A DNA stretch of 64,000 bases, from assembly GCA_035610835.1 (NCBI GenBank), contig CM069456.1, forward strand, positions 32,037,359 to 32,101,358. The letters are read 5' to 3'. Numbering within the stretch: position 1 is the stretch's first letter; each line of letters starts with the position of its first letter. The notes below the pieces were generated by a model. The model had not been told where the DNA came from and made no database searches. It saw only the letters and a program-made list of their open reading frames with translations. Made by a program: the position numbers and the translations under genes. Source of the stretch: Ophiura sarsii. Taxonomy: Eukaryota > Echinodermata > Ophiuroidea > Amphilepidida > Ophiuridae. Of this stretch, positions 12,146-23,099 are shown one piece after another.

Positions 12146-12512
12146 GGGGCCATATCCAAACTCTCAAGTGATTTTATAGCGTTTTTATACCGATTTTACC
12201 CCGGTATTAAAACGGTATTTTTTTCTATTGTTAAAAGCATCGGAAAAAGATCGGTGATTAACTAGAGCCTCTCTACATATCTGGCGTTAACAATAGAACT
12301 ATTGTAGTACTCTCGATGGCTCAATTAGTGAAGCAGACAGATGAAAGCGCGAGGAAGGTTGTGTTATTAAGCTGACCAGTGTTCACCCGACCACCGTTAG
12401 TCACCGATCTTTTTCCGATGCTTTTAACAATAGAAAAAAATACCGTTTTAATACCGGGGTAAAATCGGTATAAAAATGCTATAAAATCACCTGAGGGTTT
12501 GGATATGGCCCC
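12146..12512. mobile_element. Harbinger-type fold-back MITE, copy 1
   Basis: Both 367-bp ends form long inverted repeats beginning GGGGCCATATCCAAACTCTC and are flanked by TAA on each side, the 3-bp target duplication typical of PIF/Harbinger. Arms include TTAAAAGCATCGGAAAAAGA and its complement. There is no transposase. The same family appears at 48510-50047. Confidence 0.8.
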
Positions 12513-12519
12513 TAATAAA

Positions 12520-13860
12520 TCTGTGTTATGCGAGATAGCAGGTGGAACCTGTTTGGAAAAGAATGCCACTTTTCAAGAAAACAATTATGAATTATTCACG
12601 AAAAACTCGTTCACTAATTTATATGCATTTTAACTTATTTTACATGACAGAATTGTACAGCACTTATTTGCTCAAACCAGGTTGAAGCACCGGAAAAAGT
12701 AGATTTTAGGTCCCAGATTCTGGACTGTACTACAGTGCAACTTAACATAGACGCCTTTTATTCAATTTGTTGTCCATCAAATATGACAATTGAACCAATT
12801 CAGTATTTTCGCCAAATACTTTTCAATAGCTCAAGTTCAAATCATTTACTCTCTTTGTATGAGTTTTATTGTTGTCATAAACTTATATTTAACCTCTTTC
12901 GTGATTGGCCTTTGCTTCAGTACACATCATTTACACCTGTGTAGCACCCATCCAACTACTCAGCTAGCTTTTAAGAGGGCTGTGCACCTTCAGGTATTGC
13001 CTCCGTAAACTGCCGTAACTTCTTCATTATTCATTTATTCTATGTAAAAGTATGCATTTTTTTGCAGAAAAGGGTTCAATGAATTCAACCATGATCATGA
13101 AATTGACCATTTTGGAAAAAATTATAAAAAAACACGTTTTTTGACCCATTTTAGGTTCTGCAAAGATAACTCAAAATATATTTTGTCACATTTTGTCATA
13201 CTAGTTTTATTATATTCCTAATACTTTTTTTTTAATGAAAATCTTTATTATTTTTAGAATTATCGACCAAAAATTGATTTTTTTCTTTTTAACCTCCAAA
13301 ATCATGAAAATCACATTTTCGGCACTTTTTGAGAGCAGAAAGGACCAATTGGGGGGTCTCTCTGGGTGTGTGTATAGCCAGGATTGACGGGGCTATCGAT
13401 TGCACAGTGCAAATGCGTTGGGTCGTACCACATTGTGTGTGTTAACAATTGGTCTTTTTTTCTCGTGCTGTGTATTGGAAATGAGACCTTTGAAAATAGG
13501 AAATCTTTCTTTAAATGGTGCTAATCATGGTTTATCTTTGTTGGTATCAAATTATGCCTAAAAGATTCATCTAAATGCCTATCTAGCCTGTTTGGTCAAA
13601 ATAAATTGAATGTTACTCAATGACATAAACAAAGTGGTATACTTTTTTTTGTTTTTGAACACGTTAGTTTTCATGTTTTATTTACATTGGAAACTGTGTA
13701 ATAAGCTCGCTGATTCCTTGTTAACCAGCACCATGTCTTCAATCAAGTTTAACATTTAACAGGACGATGAAATGACAAAATGAACAGGACTTTCAGGGTT
13801 TTAAATTAAATTTCCTTTCATTTGATACCAAACACGACATAACTTTGAACAAATTTTGGG
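12520..13860. other. No recognisable feature
   Basis: About 1.3 kb of AT-rich sequence. Short ORFs at 12735-13008 have no recognisable motif. No inverted or tandem repeat was resolved. Confidence 0.4.
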
Positions 13861-14012
13861 TCAATGACCCCGAGTTTCAATGACCCCCCTGAACAAACTT
13901 TTTACTTTTTGTTGGTGAATAATGACACCATACTTACCGGTATCAGTTTAAATTGGCTTCTTTCTAAATTTCAAGTGGGTCCCGGTCCAGACGGAACGCA
14001 ACTTTCAAGTGG

Positions 14013-14042
14013 GTCCCGGTCCGGACTAGTCCGGACCGGGAC
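14013..14042. repeat. Perfect 30-bp GC-rich palindrome
   Basis: Each arm is GTCCCGGTCCGGACT meeting its own complement, centred on an ACTAGT core. Upstream, 13966-13995 and 14003-14028 repeat TTTCAAGTGGGTCCCGGTCC directly. The block is strikingly GC-rich in an AT-rich setting. Confidence 0.9.
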
Positions 14043-14099
14043 AACTTCTACTTATGTGGGAACACGGCCTGAGAATAAGTCAACAAATATTTGTATTTA

Positions 14100-14545
14100 T
14101 AACAATTCACATATGATTTAACCATAACGTGTTATTTTTTAAACTTCGCTTACGGCCAAACATGAATCGACATTTCTCAGACATTGCTTAAGTAGCTGTA
14201 TTCAGATACCCGTCTTTGTCAAACCTTATATTACACATGTGTTCCTGCGGGATAATCAATCAAACAATTTGTTGCTCTTTTCCCACCAGGTAGTCGAAGA
14301 CAGTAATTGTTTATGGGCCAACCCATAAACGTGTCAATTCGTTAGCCTAGATTGCTGCGTGTGAAGCGATGTTATCATTCCATTTTAAAGCTTGGACCAC
14401 AAACTGATATCAAAAACAATTACATTTGACAAAGACAAATGTAAATCGATCCATTTACAAAATGTAAACAAAGCCTTACATCTAGAATCATAAATGACAT
14501 AAGACATTGTGAATGTTTATTGACCCAAAACTGATGTAACATAAT
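14100..14545. repeat. Unknown repeat R1, copy 4
   Basis: One of the most complete copies: CTTCGCTTACGGCCAAACAT, CGACATTTCTCAGACATTGC, CTGCGGGATAATCAATC, TTAGCCTAGATTGCTGCGTG, then TTACATCTAGAATCA and GAATGTTTATTGACCC. It has no shared ORF with other copies. Confidence 0.75.
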
Positions 14546-14632
14546 CTGGTTTTAAAATATAGGTTCTTCCTTCAAAACAAAACGAGAATTCGGAAACAAA
14601 GGAACCACACAAATATGATGTTACCATCAACA

Positions 14633-14884
14633 TATCGAGGGCTCAAAACACAAGGCCTTATCTTCATTTTGACCATTTAGAGAAAAGACTTTTGAAGATT
14701 TTCAAACACATTGGGGAGATGGAGATGAGGCCCTGTGATACTGGCTATAACTTTGAAAGGGGTTGTGTTATGGAGATAAGGTTGGGTACCTGGAGAGAGA
14801 ATTTCTTTTTGAACATTTTGATACCATAATCTCATTTTTAAAAAAAAAATGGAGATGAGGCCTTGGGGTTCCGAGCCCTCGATA
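14633..14884. mobile_element. Small TIR MITE
   Basis: Inverted ends TCGAGGGCTC and GAGCCCTCGA, each followed by AAGGCCTTATCT-like sequence and flanked by TA. About 250 bp with no ORF. It is inserted between R1 copies 4 and 5. Confidence 0.6.
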
Positions 14885-14889
14885 TAATG

Positions 14890-15250
14890 TTATTCACACT
14901 CTTAAGGCTAATCATGAATCGATATTCCACGGATATTGAATACGTATCTGTATCCAGATTCAAGTCTTTTGGTAACAGTAGACAACAAACACAGTGCCTA
15001 CGGGATAACCAATCATACAATATGTTGCTCCCCCTGTCAAGTAGTCGCAAAACAAGGTTTTAGTTTATGGGTCATATGAAAATGTGCCTATTCATTAGCC
15101 TAGATTACTTTCATAATTTAATAAATAAGCAACCTCGTGAAGGAGAAAAATAAAGGCATTGATTAAAACAAGCTGCTTTCAACGTCCTGCAGTCTTTCCA
15201 TAAGATGTAATTCGATTAGTTACAATAAAAAGCATCACATTTCAAGTGAA
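14890..15250. repeat. Unknown repeat R1, copy 5
   Basis: Retains CGATATTCCACGGATATTG, GCCTACGGGATAACCAATCA, TTAGCCTAGATTACTTTCAT and the distal AACCTCGTGAAGG block shared with copy 6. The apparent ORFs on both strands are chance. Confidence 0.7.
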
Positions 15251-15367
15251 AAATACTATGGATAGATACGACACCACTAAAGCAAACTGTAGGAGTGTCA
15301 AATTTTGAAGACAATATTTACCACCTGTATTAACATCATCGGTTAAAAATAAGCATCACGCTACAAG

Positions 15368-15671
15368 GCCCGCTTAGCAGCGCTATAAATTGTTGCCCTA
15401 AAAACCGGCAACAAATTTAAATATTCGCCTTCCATCAAAGCTGGTTGCTATAAATGACATAATTCTCGTGTGCAACCAACCGGTTGTATTGCAATGCCCA
15501 TTGAGTAGTTTAAACGCTTGAGCATGGATGTAATTTGCAACATAATGGAAACTCACCCATGCAGTTAGCAAAAAGTACTGCTCGAATTTAAATATACAAC
15601 CAGGTAATCCTCTCTTAGTAATTGATAACAATAGGTTTACTAGACCGAATTAATAGCGCTCCTAAGCGGGC
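15368..15671. mobile_element. Small TIR MITE
   Basis: Inverted ends GCCCGCTTAGCAGCGCTAT and ATAGCGCTCCTAAGCGGGC enclose about 300 bp with no transposase. The 77-codon ORF inside is not a gene. Confidence 0.65.
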
Positions 15672-15779
15672 AATTTATGTCAAGGTATCATCGAATTTGG
15701 AATAATTCATTCATCCATTCATCGAATGAATGTGGAATAATTTACCTTTAAGTAATTATGAAACAATGATGAAATAAGA

Positions 15780-16190
15780 ACAGCGCCAGTATGTTTCGAA
15801 CCATAACGTATGCTATCCAGTCTCCACACTCTCACCTTTTTTTGTTTACGGGCAAGATGAATAGATACTTCTCAAGCATTGCCCCAAGTATTTTTATCCG
15901 TGTCTAGGTTGCAAACCTTGGACTTCCCATATTGTCTACAGGATAATAACTATACAAATAGTTCGATTTTTTTTCCCGCCAAGCATTTGAAAAACAGTAT
16001 AAATTGTGGGCAACATAAAAATATTTGTTAGCCTAGATTATTTCCATAATTAAATAAATAGGTAACCTCGTTGCGAGGAAAAATGTTATTGATTAAAACA
16101 AATTTGTGTTGCCCCGAAATCTGTCTATACATAATTTCATTGGATCTTGTAAAAGGCATCCGATTTTAAATGAAAAACGCCATGGCTAGA
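15780..16190. repeat. Unknown repeat R1, copy 6
   Basis: Shares GTTTACGGGCAAGATGAAT, CTTCTCAAGCATTGCCC, GTTAGCCTAGATTATTTCC and the distal AGGTAACCTCGTTGCGAGG and TTATTGATTAAAACAA blocks with copies 1 and 5. Non-coding. Confidence 0.75.
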
Positions 16191-16286
16191 ATGTAACCCT
16201 TACAATTTGTGGTAATATAGAAATACACCACTAAATTAAACTTGTGAGTGTCAAATTGAATTAAGAGAATTCCTAGCACCTATGAT

Positions 16287-16437
16287 AAGGTTTATCGCGA
16301 ATCGAAAAAAAGCCATTGATTATCCTTTTCTGTTGCATTGTGGGATCGCAAAAGTGCAAAATCTGCCCTATTCTGGATCCCACAATGCATCAGAAATGGA
16401 TAATCAATGGTTTTTTTCCGATTAGCGATAAGGCTTA
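16287..16437. mobile_element. Palindromic mini-MITE
   Basis: Two nearly 60-bp arms are inverted copies (GCCATTGATTATCC with GGATAATCAATGG; TGCATTGTGGGAT with ATCCCACAATGCA). A transcript would fold into a long hairpin. The ORFs on both strands are reflections of this palindrome. Confidence 0.8.
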
Positions 16438-16489
16438 TTACGAGCATGCTGAAATAAATTATCTTATAGGTATTATGAAACAAAAAAAC

Positions 16490-16850
16490 GATGTCGTCAT
16501 ATCAACCGATGTGAGAGAGACAGAAGTACAACGTTAATATGATTTAATTATCACGTCTGCTATCCACATTATTAACTTTGCATACGGGCAGCATGAATCG
16601 GTATTTTTCAGATTTCTTTCTTAAGAAGCTGTATCCAGACGCCTAACTGTTGCAAATCTTGCTCTACATAATGTATACTGTATGATAAACAATAACAATG
16701 TGTTGGTGGTTTGTGGGTCACATGAAAATGTGTCAATCCGTTAGCCTAGATTGCTGCGTGCTTTGCAAGCGATGTTCTATCGTTAAATGTTTAACACTTT
16801 GAAAGTGTAAAAGGGGTTCATATAGCTTTAATAGTAATGTGATGTAACGC
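16490..16850. repeat. Unknown repeat R1, copy 7
   Basis: Contains TTTGCATACGGGCAGCATGA, GTATTTTTCAGATTTC, and the best-conserved R1 block GTTAGCCTAGATTGCTGCGT followed by GCTTTGCAAGCGATG. It is the copy closest to the first visible channel exon. Confidence 0.75.
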
Positions 16851-17119
16851 AAAATTGTTTTGACAAGATGTACTAGGGCGCGTAACCATATCCGTATTGA
16901 AAGTTTACTACGATATCATCATATAATTTAATTTTTAGAGTTATTATATTTGTTCAACATGCTTTCTATGCCCGACGAACATTACGTACAGGGCAATAAA
17001 GTATCATAGTCTAAGTTTGGCATAACATACTGTATTACCTTAACAAATATATGTGTTGTCATAACCCTAACCCCGGTTTAGGGTTTGTAACCGGCATCAC
17101 AATTTTGGAAGAGAAAACA

Positions 17120-17210
17120 CCAACTAAATCGTCGGGGACCGGCCGGGAATCGATCCGGGGACCCTCCGGACATCGGCCAGTCGTCCCACCCACTAAGCCA
17201 CGACCCTCAG
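17120..17210 (-). mobile_element. tRNA-derived SINE head
   Basis: On the minus strand an A box (TGGCTTAGTGGG, 17189-17200) and a B box (GGATCGATTCCC, about 17147-17158) stand at tRNA distance inside a GC-rich block. The tRNA arms do not pair well, which fits a SINE head. It ends about 180 bp before the first visible channel exon. Confidence 0.6.
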
Positions 17211-17391
17211 CTACTCGTTCGCGCAGTAGGCTTATACCGCGCTCACTATAAAGGCTCGGTCTATTACGTTATCGAAAAGCGTAGTATTTTGTAGTACTCA
17301 AGGGAGGTAGGGTTAAGATGGCACATTTTGATACATAAAATGTTTTATTTCACTGAAATAACAACAAAATCGTTTCTTTTTGTTTTTACAG

Positions 17392-17474
17392 GATCACATT
17401 ATTATTGGCATGCAACATGAATCTAGTGAAGTTTCCAATGGATCACCAAACGTGCACAGTTGAAATGATGAGTT
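17392..17474 (+). CDS. Cys-loop anion channel, Cys-loop exon
   Basis: An 83-bp internal exon between TTTTTACAG and GTAAGT. In phase it encodes ITLLLACNMNLVKFPMDHQT followed by CTVEMMS, with single bases left over at both ends. It contains the defining Cys-loop: two Cys separated by exactly 13 residues with the FPMD core. This fits the extracellular domain of a glycine/GABA-A-type receptor subunit, which assembles as pentamers in the plasma membrane and gates chloride. The length equals that of the equivalent vertebrate glycine receptor exon (83 bp). The residue before the Ser at the start of loop B is Met, where glycine and many GABA receptor subunits have Glu. Upstream exons (signal peptide, loops A, D, E) were not found in 1-17391. 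Confidence 0.92.
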
Positions 17475-18120
17475 GTAAGTTCAGACATTTGTGTGTTGTG
17501 TTTCCTAGTCTGCTAAGAACCATAATATTTCTAGTCCACCTGGCAGTATCCGTGCTTACATTTTTACTTAACATCCTTACACTGTTAAATCCGTGTAGCT
17601 TAACAATTGCATTACATGTCTACAAAATACAGAAACTACAAAGCTTCTATGTTATGATTGAAATATGAGTCCATTTGGCTTTGTTTTTCCTCAATTGTTC
17701 CAAAGTTGCTATATTTTGTTCAGTTTCGCTACGAAATTCAATTATATTTCGGGATTTCATTAAAGTACACTCGGAGTGCCTAATTATGAACTTAAAGTGA
17801 CGTCTTGATACACTGCGAGCCATAACTTAAATTCATTAGATTCTCATGCAGGAGTCAATGGGGATTTTGAACCAACCTTCTTCAGGGAGTTTAAACTTGA
17901 TTCACTCCTTCAGAAATTCAAATAAATTCGCTTTGTGTACAGAAAATTAAGATTTTTGTGTTTTTTTAGGGTTTTTTAAACACTAAGCGGAATGTTTAGT
18001 AGGTGAAGATTTTCCATAGTTACTTTCGGGTTTTTCTTTTACAAATTCATAAAAATCAATGGTTACAGCAAAATTAAGCTACTTTCAACCACGTAAAGAG
18101 GAAGGATGACTCATCGTTCT
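17475..18120. other. Channel intron, 5' part
   Basis: Intron sequence after the donor GTAAGT at 17475. AT-rich, with no repeat or exon signal that I can define. Confidence 0.6.
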
Positions 18121-18124
18121 TTAA

Positions 18125-18631
18125 CCCTTTGAACCCGATAGGTCGAAAATCGACCTCGGAGAACGTCGTATAACCCGATAGGTTGAAAAATTGACCTGAG
18201 CGAACAGGTGACACATTGATCATATGACTGAGTGGTCATGTGACTTGAAAGTCATATGATGTTCACCCGATGTGAAATACATTGTTTCGCAAGGTTTTCT
18301 TTGTGTTTTGATGTAATTTAGCTGAAGAAAACAGTCAAAAATAGCGCGAAATTGGATGAATATGCAACCCAATATGGCGCAGATGATTCTCAGGTAGACA
18401 GGGATGCATTGTTTTACGGTTATGATTGGCAATTTTGGCGATAAAAACGGACGTTTTTATGTTATAAATAGGTTACGTTATACGTGTAGTACAATGGCAT
18501 ACTGCCCTCTATCATCGGTAACATATATTAGGGATGATATAGGTGTACTATATTTAGCATTTTACCCCCGGAGAAGTCAGCGTGGACGCGTGGGTGTACC
18601 GAACCCGTATAATAACTCCGGGTTCAAAGGG
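18125..18631. mobile_element. piggyBac-like MITE, intact copy B
   Basis: 507 bp, flanked on both sides by TTAA (18121-18124 and 18632-18635). Perfect inverted ends CCCTTTGAACCCG and CGGGTTCAAAGGG. TTAA targets and CCC-starting termini are typical of piggyBac elements. It carries no transposase and lies inside the first visible channel intron. Copy A at 928-1427 is its inverted, more diverged relative. Confidence 0.88.
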
Positions 18632-18635
18632 TTAA

Positions 18636-19465
18636 CAAACTTTATTATGATAAGATTTTCAAAACTTTTTGGTTACCCATTGACGCCTGTATTAAATTAT
18701 TAAGGGCACTTTCATAAAACAAAATTTGTTATAACACTGTGTGTCATGCGGATGTTAGATTAATAATTCATCAAATGATAGGATTAGGCTTGTAATTGCC
18801 AAAATTGCGTGACGGGTCCATAAATATTTAACGTCTCCTTAATATACACTACATTATATACCTCTATCAATAATACATCACAATTGAATTTTAACTTCAA
18901 CACTAAGTCAAAAGTTTGTCGCAACGCTTTGAAATATCAACTTTTAAATTATTTAAAATACTCCTGTTGTATAACAGTATTATGTAAGATCACGAATTAT
19001 TCATAACTCGCCGTATGAAAAAATCTTGTTTTGCCAGACACCTTTTTTTCTTTTCCAAATGCTGCTATGAATATACTGGGTGACACTTTTGTCATAACTA
19101 AATGTCATAACTAAATGTGTGAAAACGCGACAGGCTACGTCAAAAACTATGAATTGTATTTGCATGTTTTAAAATATTTACGGATGTCGGCTGACTTTTT
19201 CCCCTGAAGTATATAGCCTATCTTACTTAAAGACGGTTGTGAGTGTATGATATATGCAACAGTTATCTGTTCCAAAAGTTACTACCGTAGAACATGCAAA
19301 CAGTTGCCAAATTGCTTTATTATATCATGCCGTGGAATATTGAATTGACAAAATTTGCTCCAAGTTTATCCAAATATTTGAAGTGAAATATTTATGACAT
19401 CTGTATTAGTAAATGATTACGAATGAGTGTTAATTGGGTGACCGTTTGTGAGTGGTGGTAGTGTA
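18636..19465. other. Channel intron, no recognisable feature
   Basis: AT-rich intronic sequence with no clear repeat or coding signal. Confidence 0.5.
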
Positions 19466-20402
19466 CACCTAGCACAAAAAAGTCCCTGACCAGGTGATTT
19501 GATGTTGGCCAATTCAAAATATATAATCGGTACCCATAATCTGAGATATACATTAACTAGGTATAGGAAATCATTGATTTAGGTGTGATTACTGTCATAG
19601 CTATACCAATTTATTTATTTTAACCAAAATGATGTCTTTTAATCAATCAGTAAATGAGTCAAAATATAAGATAAACTGTTTAGTCATAATTAATAGATAT
19701 TATTGTAGTGATTTTCCTAATTTATTGTAATTAAGAAATTGACAGAAATTGGCATAATTGTATGATCTTCCATATTACCAAGTTTGAGCATGTCGCAAAT
19801 CGCAAAAAAACGAATCGATATCCATTTTAGCTTGTAGTCAACTTCATAGACCCTCAAATCAAAATAACAAGATTAAAATGAGCCACTGAACGCTGAGAAC
19901 GACAATAAAAGCTATCATTATATTATACAATATGTTTCACCCATATTGAAATAGGTCTATGTTTAATTTTTATGCTAAAGTTCTCTTAGCCTCATGAAAA
20001 GCGGGTTCCTGTAGAGACTACCCAAAATTATCGCATTGCATTATGGGTAATACTTCCAGTTCAGGAATGCTTCCTGAATGGGAAATCGGCCCGGACTGAT
20101 CTATAGGTATCTGGATAAATGGGTCTGGAGTGATAATCGCAATTTGCGGGATAAAGGGTGTAACTTGCTGTGAAGAATAAAAGTCTTTGCTGATTAGCTG
20201 TGAGTATTTACACACACATTTTCAGTGCATAATCACACACAAATAAATGATTTCCTATACCTAGTGCAACTTTGCTGTTGTTATGCACGGTCATTGAAAT
20301 CGCCGTAACTTAAAAAAGTATCCATTCGATTTTTGGTACCGATTATATATTTTGAAATAGCCAAGATCAAAGCACCTGGTTAGGGAGTTTTTGTGCTAGG
20401 TG
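19466..20402. mobile_element. TIR element, CACCTAGCACAAAAA family
   Basis: Inverted ends CACCTAGCACAAAAA and TTTTTGTGCTAGGTG, flanked by TA (19464-19465 and 20403-20404). The sub-terminal match continues through CAGGTGATTTGATGTTGGCC and AATATATAATCGGTACC. No transposase. TA duplication suggests a Tc1/mariner-type origin. A related partial copy begins at 20625. Confidence 0.8.
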
Positions 20403-20458
20403 TATATCTAACATTGTACGGAATACCAGGACAATCCATTTCTGGGCGGATGTCAGTG

Positions 20459-20552
20459 GCGAAAAATGTTGTTTCCGGTTGTAAGTAGGATTGTTAGATA
20501 TCTGTTGAAAAATGTTGTTTCCGGTTGTAAGTAGGATTGTTAGATATCTGTT
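20459..20552. repeat. Tandem duplication, about 46 bp x 2
   Basis: The segment GAAAAATGTTGTTTCCGGTT followed by GTAAGTAGGATTGTTAGATATC is present twice head to tail without differences. Confidence 0.9.
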
Positions 20553-20624
20553 GACGTGGCCCTTATAACATTGTATGTGTGCATAATTCTAAATCAATTT
20601 AGCTTCATTGGTGGCAAATACATA

Positions 20625-21060
20625 CACCTAACACAAAAGTCCCTGACGGGGTGCTTTGATGTTGGCTAATCCAAAATCAATAATCGGTACGAACAATCTG
20701 AGATATACATTTCATGAGGAAATTTCTTTTCCGTAGTTTGATACCTCATTAATAAAAATCAAGTGGATATTGTTGATGTTATAATTGTTTAATCGACCAC
20801 AACTACCAACACAATTCTTGCACTAAAATTGGGTTTAATGGGATATCCTTGCTGAGTGTGTGATTACGCATTGAAAAATGTGTGTGTACCAACTCCCTGT
20901 CGATGGCTGTTACCAATTCATCCCTATACCTGACTGGATTAGATAGCACGCAAAGGATAATACAAATCAATGATATCCAAACCAATTCTAGTGCAACTTT
21001 GTTGTCGTTACTTGTGGTTATTGAAATCATCATAATTATTGATATTTTGAATATTTCTAT
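20625..21060. mobile_element. CACCTAGCACAAAAA family, second copy (partial)
   Basis: Starts CACCTAACACAAAAGTCCCTG after TA. It keeps GGTGCTTTGATGTTGGCTAA and ATAATCGGTACGAACAATCT. Near 20990 it shares TAGTGCAACTTTG with the right part of the element at 19466-20402. A clean right terminus is missing. Confidence 0.6.
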
Positions 21061-21267
21061 ATTGTTATGGACATTATATAGGCAATTATATAACGCATGA
21101 AAATATTCTAGTCATCTGATTGGTGGATACTACATCAGATAACACAAAATAGTTTGGTCCATTTCATGCTTGACGTCACTTCCCGGTCATTTTTTGTCTT
21201 TCAAAAAGTACTATTGACCGGGCGGTCAACAATTTTTTTCTTCATGCCTTATATAAAACAAATATGG

Positions 21268-21416
21268 ACTGCTCTATATTCGTAAAATGGAGTGAACTAT
21301 TGTCCCTCGGTGATCTGGAAACCTAAGCCTACTATTTTCCCTCAGCCTTCGGCTTTGGGAAAATAGAAGGCTGCAATAGTTCACCCAATTTCCTTCATGA
21401 ACAGTCCATATTTGTA
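21268..21416. mobile_element. Palindromic MITE
   Basis: CAAATATGGACTG and CAGTCCATATTTG form inverted ends about 145 bp apart, with GTGAACTATTG and CAATAGTTCAC inside them. It abuts the next MITE. Confidence 0.65.
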
Positions 21417-21427
21417 TACTATCGCAT

Positions 21428-21560
21428 AAAGGTGCGCTCACACTCCTGACGTTGCGCATCGACTGACGTCGATGGATAAAAGTTGACATTGCTTCAACTC
21501 GCGCGCCGATGTCCATCGACGTCGGCCGATGCGCAACGACGGGAGTATGAACGCACCTTT
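21428..21560. mobile_element. GC-rich palindromic MITE
   Basis: Ends AAAGGTGCGCTCACACTCC and GGGAGTATGAACGCACCTTT are inverted copies, and the inner ACGTTGCGCATCG pairs with CGATGCGCAACG. CpG-rich and strongly hairpin-forming. It lies 130 bp before the next channel exon. Confidence 0.8.
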
Positions 21561-21690
21561 TAAGTCTTACGTACAAGTCACTTGTACGTATGAGCTATAC
21601 GTACTGGTTTTGCAGTGTACCCTTTTAAGCACCCTAATCTCCATAGCTCATTTAACTTTTGATATTCTTAATATTTTCTTTACGCTGTAG

Positions 21691-21822
21691 ATGCCTACAC
21701 AACTCGAGACATCATTTTGAATGTAAAAGAAACCGACATGGAAGTAGAGCCGACACTAGAAATTCCCAGATTTCGTTTAACAAGATACTACACAACAAAC
21801 AAAAATGTAGTTTACTCCACTG
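21691..21822 (+). CDS. Cys-loop anion channel, loop B to loop C exon
   Basis: A 132-bp internal exon between TACGCTGTAG and GTAAGT, entered in phase 1 and left in phase 1. It completes the split Tyr codon and encodes AYTTRDIILNVKETDMEVEP, then TLEIPRFRLTRYY, then TTNKNVVYST. This is the loop B (SYAYT), beta-sheet and loop C region of the extracellular ligand-binding domain. It ends exactly at the loop C junction used by glycine receptor genes. Loop C carries no Cys before the one in the next exon, so the second disulfide of glycine receptors cannot form. The ligand is therefore not predictable: glycine, GABA, glutamate and histamine channels all share this fold. Confidence 0.92.
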
Positions 21823-22309
21823 GTAAGTAAATTGCTGTTAAGTTTAGAAGATAGCTTTTTAGAAATTTGAATATAAAATGAATTTAGAAATTTGAATATA
21901 AAATGAATTAAATGAGTTGTACAATACATCAAAATTTCCCGATTTGAAAACCATGACTTAATATTGATTCACTCAAGATTTAAAAAAAACCCTTTAAAAT
22001 CAACTTGAATTTGATTAATTTGTATAATAAAATCTCTAATAAATTATTTATTTTGCTTTTCAAAAGCTTTTATTTCATACAACAACGGTAAGATAACAAC
22101 CCGTTGGCTCTGCAGAACAGAATTCCTATTCACTCTCAAGTCTCAATCTCAAGACAAAAATGCGTAATCCATTATCGACCTCCTTTTATGACTTCTGTTA
22201 CGGATAATTGATCAGCATATTATCGAGCATTGACATCTTAAACTCTATAGGTTGAGCACCTACCATGAATAATCGTTAAATGTAATGTCTAAAGGTGTCG
22301 AATACCCGT
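21823..22309. other. Start of 33-kb channel intron
   Basis: Begins with donor GTAAGT at 21823. A 25-bp unit (TTTAGAAATTTGAATATAAA, then ATGAA) is duplicated at 21859-21910. Otherwise no recognisable feature. Confidence 0.6.
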
Positions 22310-22597
22310 TTTCCCCATTAGTCAATGAAAAGAAAACCTTGTTCTACGGGTTGGCGTAAGTGTCCGGGTGTAATTATTCTGGACACTTTGGGGTTTTTTT
22401 CTTCAAAATTTAAGAAATAATCATTTTTTTTTAACAATAAGTACATTTCGAAGAAAATAATTGTTATGGTTTCAAACATATAATATGTTCTTCATTTTGT
22501 TGTTAAAATATCAACAAAATTACAAAACTTATCCTTAAACAAGATTCGGGTTGGCCCATAGAACAAAGTTTCTTTTCATTGGCCTTAGGTTTTCAAC
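22310..22597. mobile_element. Small TIR MITE
   Basis: TTAGTCAATGAAAAGAAAACC near 22318 is inverted as TTTCTTTTCATTGGCCTTAG at 22570-22588. The following TTGTTCTACGGGTTGG pairs with CGGGTTGGCCCATAGAACAA. No ORF. Confidence 0.6.
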
Positions 22598-23099
22598 TTA
22601 CATACATATATCATCCGCGACATCACTTCGTGCCAAGTGTACATGAAACGTGATCTGTCTTTTACTCGTTAATAGAAACCGAAAAATAAAATAAAATCAA
22701 GAACAAATTCTACATGCAATGCCCTAATTTACAAATGTGAATTAAATGTAAGACGTATAGGAAGGTGTTGGTTTTTATTTAAACCTCTGCAGGATTCCGT
22801 GTGGCAACCAAAATTCATACTCAACGTTGAGAACCTGTTTGTCAAAAGGTTACGAATTTTCGGAATTGCTAAAATTTATAATAAAGGATCGCGAGATATG
22901 TAATGGGTATCAGTTACATGACATTTTAAATCCCAATGATCGATCATTTTTAATAAACTTACTATAACTTCCAGCATGGTAAAAGATATCTATAATTAAA
23001 ACAAAAAGGTAATATATGTTTGTTTAAACAAACTTCACCGATATCATCTACGATTCTATGGACTAGTTCATACCGAGTTAGATAGTAACCAAGAGGAAT

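Noticed and set aside
1..17391. N-terminal exons of the channel
   Set aside because: No segment with the expected W-x-P-D or signal-peptide patterns framed by splice sites was found.
17405..17668. 87-codon ORF read through as one gene
   Set aside because: Only the first part (to 17474) is channel sequence. After the donor GTAAGT at 17475 the frame runs into intron.
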